The notes beneath the pieces were generated by a model. It was not told where the DNA came from, did not search any database, and saw only the letters and a list, made by a program, of their open reading frames with translations. A stretch of DNA of 9,870 bases. Source: Comamonadaceae bacterium (GTDB lineage Bacteria; Pseudomonadota; Gammaproteobacteria; Burkholderiales; Burkholderiaceae_C). Shown here one piece after another: positions 5,342-9,870 of this stretch. Made by a program: the position numbers and the translations under genes. Where the stretch lies: contig CANFZJ010000084.1 in the NCBI GenBank assembly GCA_947451445.1, positions 1 through 9,870 on the forward strand, given 5' to 3'. The number at the start of each line of letters is the position of its first letter. The first letter of the stretch is position 1.

Positions 5342-8086
5342 TCAGACCAGCTTGCCGTGGCAGGCTTTGTATTTGTTACCACTGCCACAAGGGCAGGGGT
5401 CGTTGCGGCCCACACGCGGCACCTCGGCCACCAGCGTGCCTGGGTCTACCCGCGACTCAACTTCACCGGTTTCGGTAGGTGCGGTGTAAGTCACATTGGA
5501 GATGCTTTCAGCCCGGTTTTCCATGGCCTGGGCGGCTTCGCCAATTTGCTCGTTGGACTGCACCTTGACGGTCATCAGCACCTTGGTCACGTCGTTTTTA
5601 ACGGAGTCCAACAGCTGGCCAAACAGTTCAAAGGCTTCGCGTTTGTATTCCTGCTTAGGCTGCTTTTGTGCATAGCCGCGCAGGTGGATGCCCTGGCGCA
5701 GGTAGTCCAGCGCGCTCAAGTGCTCGCGCCAGTGGGTGTCTATGCTTTGCAGCAACACCATACGCTCAAACTGGGTGAAGTTTTCGCCGCCGACCTGGTC
5801 TACTTTGGCACGGAAAGCGTCGTTGGCGGCTTGCAGCACTTTTTCAGCAATGTCTTCGTCCGTAATGGCGCTGGCCGCTTGCACGTACGCCTGCAAGGGC
5901 AGTTCCAACTGCCATTCATCACGCATGGTTTTCTCCAGTGCAGCGATGTCCCACTGCTCTTCTACCGACTCGGCCGGCACAAACTGCCGCACCACATCGT
6001 CCACGCAGCCTTCACGCAGGGAGGCGATTTGCTCGGTCAGGTCCGCTGCGTCCAGAATGTCATTGCGCTGCTGGTAAATCACCTTGCGCTGGTCATTGGA
6101 CACGTCGTCGTATTCCAGCAGTTGCTTGCGCACGTCGAAGTTGCGCGCCTCGACCTTGCGCTGGGCGCTTTCAATGCTGCGGGTGACGATGCCGGCCTCA
6201 ATCGCTTCGCCATCGGGCATCTTCAGACGGTCCATGATGGACTTCACGCGGTCACCCGCAAAGATGCGCATCAGCGGGTCGTCCAGGCTCAAATAAAAGC
6301 GCGACGAGCCGGGATCTCCCTGGCGGCCCGAACGGCCCCGGAGCTGGTTGTCGATACGGCGCGACTCGTGGCGCTCGGTAGCGATGATACGCAGGCCACC
6401 CAGGCCCTTGACCATGGCGTGGTCGGCTGTCCACTGGGCGCGTACACGCTCCATTTCGGCTTGTTTGGCGGATTCGTCCAGCGTGGTATTGAGTTCGACG
6501 TATTCCAACGCCTTTTCCAGGTTGCCACCCAACACAATGTCGGTCCCACGGCCCGCCATATTGGTGGCGATAGTGATCATCTTGGGACGACCGGCTTGGG
6601 CCACGATATCGGCTTCACGCGCATGCTGCTTGGCGTTCAGCACCTGGTGCGGCAACTGGGCTTCGTTGAGCAGCTTGTCGATGATCTCGGAGTTTTCAAT
6701 AGACGTGGTGCCCACCAGTACCGGCTGGCCGCGCTCGTAGCATTCGCGGATGTCTTTGATCGCGGCTTCGTATTTCTCACGCGTGGTTTTGTAGACGCGG
6801 TCCAACTGGTCTTCACGCTTGCTGACACGGTTGGGCGGAATCACCACTGTTTCCAGACCGTAGATTTCCTGGAATTCATAGGCTTCGGTATCGGCCGTGC
6901 CGGTCATGCCCGACAGGCGACCGTACAGACGGAAGTAGTTCTGGAAGGTGATGGACGCCAAGGTCTGGTTCTCGGCCTGAATTTCCACGCCTTCTTTGGC
7001 TTCCACCGATTGGTGCAGACCTTCGCTCCAGCGGCGACCCGACATCAGGCGACCGGTGAACTCGTCAACGATGACGATTTCACCGTTTTGCACCACGTAA
7101 TGTTGGTCGCGGTGGTACAGGTGGTTGGCACGCAAGGCGGCGTACAGGTGGTGCATCAGGGTGATGTTGGCCGGGTCATACAGCGACGCGCCTTCGGGCA
7201 GCAAGCCTTGCTCGGTCAAGATACGTTCGGCATTCTCGTGGCCGTCTTCGGTCAAGAACACTTGGTGCGTTTTTTCATCCAGCGTGAAGTCGCCGGGCTT
7301 GGTGACGCCTTCGCCGGTACGTGGATCCGCTTCCCCTTCCTGAAGGGTCAGGAAGGGGATGATCTTGTTGATGGCGATGTAGGTCGCGGTGTGGTCTTCG
7401 GCCTGGCCACTGATGATCAGCGGTGTGCGGGCCTCGTCGATCAAGATCGAGTCCACCTCGTCCACGATGGCGTAATTCAGCCCGCGCTGTACCCGGTCTC
7501 GCACCTCGTAGACCATGTTGTCGCGCAGGTAGTCAAAGCCGTATTCATTGTTGGTGCCGTAAGTGATGTCGGCAGCGTAGGCAGCCTGCTTCTCTTCACG
7601 GGGCATGTTCGGCAGATTGACTCCAACAGTCAAACCCAAAAAGTTGTACAGCCGCTCCATCCAGCGTGCATCGCGGTTGGCCAGGTAGTCATTCACCGTG
7701 ACCACGTGCACACCCTTACCAGACAATGCATTCAAGTACACCGGCAAAGTGGCGGTCAGGGTCTTGCCTTCACCGGTACGCATCTCTGAGATTTTGCCGT
7801 TGTGCAGTGACATGCCGCCCAGCATTTGCACATCGAAATGGCGCATTTTCATAATGCGCTTGGAGCCCTCGCGCACCACGGCAAACGCCTCTGGCAAGAT
7901 GGCATCCAGCGACTCTCCACCGGCCACCCGCTGCTTGAAAGACTCCGTCTTTTCACGCAGTGCGTCGTCCGACAGCTTCTCGAACTGCGGCTCCAACGCG
8001 TTGATACTTTCGAGTGTCTTACGGTACTGTTTCAACAGACGTTGGTTACGGCTGCCGAAAATTTTGGTCAGAAAGTTGGTGGTCAT
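5342..8086 (-). CDS. secA: Preprotein translocase ATPase SecA
   Basis: SecA is the ATP-driven motor that pushes unfolded preproteins through SecYEG at the inner membrane. The protein has 914 residues, slightly longer than the 901 of E. coli. Visible motifs in order are Walker A MRTGEGKT (102-109), VNDYLANRDA (131-140), TYGTNNEYGFDYLRDNM (175-191), the DEVD helicase box (209-212), the second nucleotide-binding fold with TNMAGRGTDIVLGGN, and LRGRSGRQGDPGSSRFYLS. A C-terminal zinc tail C898-P-C900 ... C909-H910 binds SecB and phospholipid in the family. A linker rich in Thr, Glu and Val comes before it. The ATG at 8086 gives the canonical N-terminus (MTTNFLTKIFGSRNQRLLK). No good Shine-Dalgarno is seen upstream, and no secM-like leader gene is present. 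A perfect 12-base hairpin lies within codons about 243-252. The gene is divergent from the DciA-like gene. Confidence 0.98.
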   Translation of the reverse strand: MTTNFLTKIFGSRNQRLLKQYRKTLESINALEPQFEKLSDDALREKTESFKQRVAGGESLDAILPEAFAVVREGSKRIMKMRHFDVQMLGGMSLHNGKISEMRTGEGKTLTATLPVYLNALSGKGVHVVTVNDYLANRDARWMERLYNFLGLTVGVNLPNMPREEKQAAYAADITYGTNNEYGFDYLRDNMVYEVRDRVQRGLNYAIVDEVDSILIDEARTPLIISGQAEDHTATYIAINKIIPFLTLQEGEADPRTGEGVTKPGDFTLDEKTHQVFLTEDGHENAERILTEQGLLPEGASLYDPANITLMHHLYAALRANHLYHRDQHYVVQNGEIVIVDEFTGRLMSGRRWSEGLHQSVEAKEGVEIQAENQTLASITFQNYFRLYGRLSGMTGTADTEAYEFQEIYGLETVVIPPNRVSKREDQLDRVYKTTREKYEAAIKDIRECYERGQPVLVGTTSIENSEIIDKLLNEAQLPHQVLNAKQHAREADIVAQAGRPKMITIATNMAGRGTDIVLGGNLEKALEYVELNTTLDESAKQAEMERVRAQWTADHAMVKGLGGLRIIATERHESRRIDNQLRGRSGRQGDPGSSRFYLSLDDPLMRIFAGDRVKSIMDRLKMPDGEAIEAGIVTRSIESAQRKVEARNFDVRKQLLEYDDVSNDQRKVIYQQRNDILDAADLTEQIASLREGCVDDVVRQFVPAESVEEQWDIAALEKTMRDEWQLELPLQAYVQAASAITDEDIAEKVLQAANDAFRAKVDQVGGENFTQFERMVLLQSIDTHWREHLSALDYLRQGIHLRGYAQKQPKQEYKREAFELFGQLLDSVKNDVTKVLMTVKVQSNEQIGEAAQAMENRAESISNVTYTAPTETGEVESRVDPGTLVAEVPRVGRNDPCPCGSGNKYKACHGKLV
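7332..7359. repeat. Perfect 12-bp inverted repeat inside secA
   Basis: Bases 7332-7343 (TCCCCTTCCTGA) are exactly complementary to 7348-7359, separated by a four-base loop AGGG. In secA mRNA this falls in the codons for IPFLTLQEGE, around residues 243-252, just after nucleotide-binding motifs and near the start of the preprotein cross-linking region. The stem is GC-rich and should be stable in RNA. No U-run follows in either direction, so it is not a simple terminator. Confidence 0.75.
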
Positions 8087-8138
8087 GAATACGAGGCCAC
8101 AAGCACCACAAAACCGTAGTGAAGCAGCCGAAATCCCT

Positions 8139-8165
8139 AAATTAGCTTGGAGTCAGTTGGGGCAA
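8139..8165 (-). promoter_or_regulatory. Possible secA promoter
   Basis: On the - strand, TTGCCC (8165-8160) and TAATTT (8144-8139) resemble -35 and -10 boxes with a short 15-base spacer, about 52 bases ahead of the secA ATG. A TTGACT at 8181-8176 is a better -35 match but has no -10 at a suitable distance. The 212 bases between secA and the DciA-like gene (8087-8298) must contain promoters for both directions. I see no other structured element there. Confidence 0.22.
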
Positions 8166-8280
8166 TGACGGCAAAAGTCAACCCATGTGGGGCACGTTTG
8201 CGGTCCACAGCCGAGCGATTTTACCTATCTACCAGCGCCCCCCTAAAACCAGGCAACATGGCCTCCATCAGAACGAAGGC

Positions 8281-8289
8281 TGTGATAAT
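8281..8289 (+). promoter_or_regulatory. Possible extended -10 promoter of the DciA-like gene
   Basis: TGTGATAAT at 8281-8289 fits an extended -10 element (TGn followed by GATAAT), five of six matches to the consensus hexamer. It ends only nine bases before the ATG at 8299. If used, the transcript would begin at or within a few bases of the start codon. No clear -35 box is found at the normal distance, as is common for extended -10 promoters. An alternative upstream candidate is TTGCGG at 8198-8203 with a poor -10. Confidence 0.3.
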
Positions 8290-8298
8290 TGTGGCTCT

Positions 8299-8613
8299 AT
8301 GCGCCCAAGCCACCGCCCCTTCACGCTACAACAAGCCGCATCCAACTCTCCGACTCTGGCGCACCTCTGTGCGCTGGCGCAAGAGTCCAATGACAGGCTT
8401 AAAGCCATCAAAGGCCTGATGCCGGAAGCGCTGTGGGCCGCCGTCAAAGCCGGCCCAATTGAGGGTGCAAGCTGGTGCTTATTGGTTAGCAGCAATGCAG
8501 CATCGGCCAAACTACGGCAACTGTCACCTGCACTGCTGGCGCATTTGCGAACCAAGGGTTGGGATGTGACGGCGATTCGCCTCAAAGTACAAATGAAGGC
8601 CAACAAAAACTAA
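8299..8613 (+). CDS. dciA: DUF721 / DciA-like protein, presumed replicative helicase loader
   Basis: A 104-residue basic protein. The core from about residue 20 to 98 has the DUF721 pattern: a helix with spaced leucines (LAHLCALAQESNDRLKAI), LMPEALW, a strand WCLLVSSNAASAKLRQL, a helix PALLAHLRTKGW and a final strand AIRLKVQ. This is the KH-like domain of DciA, which helps load the DnaB helicase in bacteria that lack DnaC/DnaI. Position next to secA agrees with the location of dciA in Pseudomonas as I recall it. The start at 8299 is chosen because the residues encoded upstream (from 8185) do not look like the family. No Shine-Dalgarno precedes it; the nearest purine run, GAAGG, is 19 bases away. 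It is short for DciA, and the helicase-loading role is inferred from family and context only. Confidence 0.75.
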   Translation: MRPSHRPFTLQQAASNSPTLAHLCALAQESNDRLKAIKGLMPEALWAAVKAGPIEGASWCLLVSSNAASAKLRQLSPALLAHLRTKGWDVTAIRLKVQMKANKN

Positions 8614-8645
8614 AAAACCGCAAGCCCCTGGAGAACTTGCGGTTT
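8612..8645 (-). terminator. Terminator of tRNA-Thr, possibly shared with the DciA-like gene
   Basis: AAACCGCAAG (8615-8624) and CTTGCGGTTT (8636-8645) form a perfect ten-base stem with an 11-base loop. On the - strand the stem runs into a TTTTTT tract (A run at 8612-8617), giving an intrinsic terminator ten bases after the encoded CCA of the tRNA. Read on the + strand it starts directly after the TAA of the DciA-like gene. There it has only three T residues, within the stem, before CAAAA, so it should work less well in that direction. Confidence 0.82.
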
Positions 8646-8654
8646 CAAAACTTC

Positions 8655-8730
8655 TGGTGCCGATTGTCGGAATCGAACTGACGACCTACCGCTTACAAGG
8701 CGGTTGCTCTACCAACTGAGCTAAATCGGC
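8655..8730 (-). tRNA. tRNA-Thr (anticodon UGU)
   Basis: The - strand folds as a complete 76-base tRNA with encoded CCA (8657-8655). The acceptor stem is GCCGATT/AATCGGC with discriminator A, and the D arm is GCTC/GAGC with loop AGTTGGTA. The anticodon stem is ACCGC/GCGGT with loop CTTGTAA, anticodon TGT, which reads ACA threonine codons. The T arm is GTCAG-TTCGATT-CCGAC, with one A-C mismatch at the fourth pair. A possible -10 box, TAAAAT, lies at 8745-8740, nine bases before the mature 5' end, with only a weak -35. It lies 51 bases after sspB in the same direction, so processing from an sspAB transcript is also possible. Confidence 0.97.
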
Positions 8731-8781
8731 GAAATTGGTATTTTACAGAATGGACTGGCTGATTTTTACCGGTCGTGCTTT

Positions 8782-9273
8782 TTACTTGATGCGTTTTAGC
8801 GCAGGACGCGGTCCGGCAGCCGGGCGCGGCGGCTCTGGTGGCTCATCGTTGTCCAGGTGGGCCTGGGGCAATGGCACGACTTTGGGCGCAACATCGGGCA
8901 CGCCCGCCAGCGCAACTGGTTTGGGGACATCGTCCACACGTGGACCAGCCACTGGTGATGGAAAAGCCATGCCCTGGCCATTTTCACGCGCGTAGATCGC
9001 AATCACGCGACCAATAGGCACCAAAATTTCACGTGGCGTACCCGCAAAACGCGCTTTGAATTCGATGAAATCATTGCCCAGCTTGAGCGAACTGGTCGCA
9101 TCAAAACTGATGTTGAGCACGATCTCACCGTCTTTCACATACTCACGCGGTACTTGCACGGAGTCATCCACGAGCACAGCGACATAAGGGGTGAGCCCGT
9201 TGTCGGTACACCACTCGTAGAGCGCCCGTATTAGATAAGGGCGGGTCGAGGTCGAGTCCAAAGCTTGCATCAT
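8782..9273 (-). CDS. sspB: SspB, ClpXP protease specificity-enhancing factor
   Basis: SspB binds the ssrA tag on proteins from stalled ribosomes and delivers them to ClpXP. The protein has 163 residues. The folded domain, about residues 8-110, begins with the hallmark STRPYLIRALYEWCTDNGLTPYVAV. It continues with LNISFDATSSLKLGNDFIEFKARFAG and ILVPIGRVIAIYARENGQGM, all typical of the family. A flexible linker rich in Pro, Val and Asp (about 111-150) leads to the C-terminal RPALKRIK, very like the ClpX-binding tail of E. coli SspB. Two adjacent ATG codons (9273 and 9270) are possible starts, with no clear Shine-Dalgarno before either. The gene lies 19 bases after sspA, forming the usual sspAB operon. 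Confidence 0.95.
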   Translation of the reverse strand: MMQALDSTSTRPYLIRALYEWCTDNGLTPYVAVLVDDSVQVPREYVKDGEIVLNISFDATSSLKLGNDFIEFKARFAGTPREILVPIGRVIAIYARENGQGMAFPSPVAGPRVDDVPKPVALAGVPDVAPKVVPLPQAHLDNDEPPEPPRPAAGPRPALKRIK

Positions 9274-9292
9274 GGATAACGTGGGTCGTGAC

Positions 9293-9870
9293 TTACTTGC
9301 GCATCACTTTTTCAGAGGGGGTCAGCGCTTCGATATAGGCCGGGCGGGAGAAGATACGCTCGGCATACTTCAGCAGCGGTGCTGCATTCTTGCTCAGGTC
9401 GATACCATAAAAGTCCAGACGCCAAAGCAGCGGCGCAATCGCCACGTCCAGCATCGAGAAGTTGTCGCCCAGCATATATTTGTTCTTCAAGAACACGGGG
9501 GCCAACTGGGTCAGACGGTCACGGATGTGGGCACGGGCTTTTTCCAGGGTTTTTTCATTACCCTTAGAAGCACGCGACTCCAATAAACCGACGTGCACGA
9601 ACAATTCCTTCTCGAAATTGAGCAGAAACAGGCGCACACGGGCACGGTCCACCGGGTCACCGGGCATCAACTGGGGATGCGGAAAGCGCTCGTCGATGTA
9701 CTCATTGATGATGTTCGACTCATACAGAATCAAATCGCGCTCAACAAGAATCGGCACCTGCCCATAGGGGTTCATGACGCTGATGTCTTCGGGCTTGTTG
9801 TAGAGGTCCACGTCGCGGATCTCGAAGTCCATGCCTTTTTCAAACAAGACAAAGCGGCAGCGGTGAGAAA
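9293..9870 (-). CDS. sspA: SspA, stringent starvation protein A (5' end outside the window)
   Basis: SspA is a GST-fold protein without known glutathione chemistry that binds RNA polymerase and is involved in stationary-phase and stress gene control. The window holds the last 191 complete codons. The frame is open to the right edge, where it reads SHRCRFVLFEKGMDFEI, matching the N-terminal thioredoxin-like domain just after the expected Tyr. No true start codon is in view; the TTG at 9847 is an internal leucine. Visible hallmarks are NPYGQVPILVERDLILYES, the surface motif FPHP in DERFPHPQLMP (important in E. coli SspA), and the C-terminal helical domain with LDVAIAPLLWRLDFYGI. About ten residues should be missing. 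sspB follows at 19 bases. Confidence 0.95.
   Translation of the reverse strand, partial: SHRCRFVLFEKGMDFEIRDVDLYNKPEDISVMNPYGQVPILVERDLILYESNIINEYIDERFPHPQLMPGDPVDRARVRLFLLNFEKELFVHVGLLESRASKGNEKTLEKARAHIRDRLTQLAPVFLKNKYMLGDNFSMLDVAIAPLLWRLDFYGIDLSKNAAPLLKYAERIFSRPAYIEALTPSEKVMRK

Noticed and set aside
4390..5489. Two long + strand frames (about 337 and 362 codons) opposite argJ.
   Set aside because: argJ on the - strand is complete and recognisable along its whole length. The + strand frames run past its start into the terminator and secA, which no real gene here would do.
5330..7789. An 819-codon open frame on the + strand, antisense to most of secA.
   Set aside because: It is exactly codon-aligned with secA on the other strand, where stops would require TTA, CTA or TCA codons in secA. 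Those are rare in GC-rich genomes, so the frame stays open by codon bias. Its translation is rich in H, F, Q and V and resembles no family I know.
8661..8681. An A-C mismatch in the T stem of tRNA-Thr, considered as a sign of a decayed gene.
   Set aside because: All other stems pair perfectly and CCA is encoded. From memory, E. coli tRNA-Thr(UGU) shows a similar non-standard pair at this place, so it does not suggest loss of function.
8655..8730. The tRNA as an attachment site for an integrated element.
   Set aside because: No integrase gene, no repeated tRNA 3' end and no change in base composition are seen on either side; the neighbours are ordinary core genes.

Overview
The window is a GC-rich (roughly 60% by eye) chromosomal segment of a Gram-negative betaproteobacterium. 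It is most likely a member of the Comamonadaceae, close to Rhodoferax or Polaromonas. I base this on the protein sequences, the gene order, and two intergenic repeat types that resemble elements I remember from that family. It is a conserved housekeeping neighbourhood rather than an accessory island. I see no integrase, insertion sequence, CRISPR array, toxin-antitoxin pair or defence system.

Layout. From 1 to 2561, on the + strand, is a tightly packed run: the 3' end of pilC, then pilD, coaE, zapD and yacG. Junctions are a 1-base overlap or gaps of 1, 4 and 21 bases, as in one operon. It meets a - strand run at about 2562-2603. Read 5' to 3' on the - strand, that run is secA (8086-5342), a UUCG-loop terminator, argJ (5270-4041), an AAA+ ATPase of the DUF815 type (3958-3092) and a MutT-type Nudix hydrolase (3095-2604). 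The last two genes overlap by ATGA. Upstream of secA, and divergent from it, is a short DUF721/DciA-like gene (8299-8613, +). It converges on a threonine tRNA (8730-8655, -). Upstream of the tRNA on the - strand are sspB (9273-8782) and sspA (from 9293, running off the right edge).

How the genes work together. pilC/pilD belong to type IV pilus or type II secretion assembly. coaE makes coenzyme A. zapD and yacG act on FtsZ and on gyrase, and mutT cleans the nucleotide pool. argJ is arginine synthesis, secA is the Sec translocase motor and dciA is a presumed helicase loader. sspAB encode an RNA polymerase-associated regulator and the ClpXP adaptor. The set pil-coaE-zapD-yacG-mutT-secA is also clustered in E. 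coli. Here argJ and the DUF815 ATPase sit between mutT and secA, and a DciA-like gene occupies the position that secM has in E. coli.

I did not find a convincing new multi-gene system. The points most worth a second look are non-coding: a hairpin element that supplies the last codons of the Nudix gene; a nested inverted-repeat element between argJ and the ATPase gene, next to a possible Shine-Dalgarno-masking hairpin; a perfect 12-bp hairpin inside secA; and a possible leaderless start for dciA.
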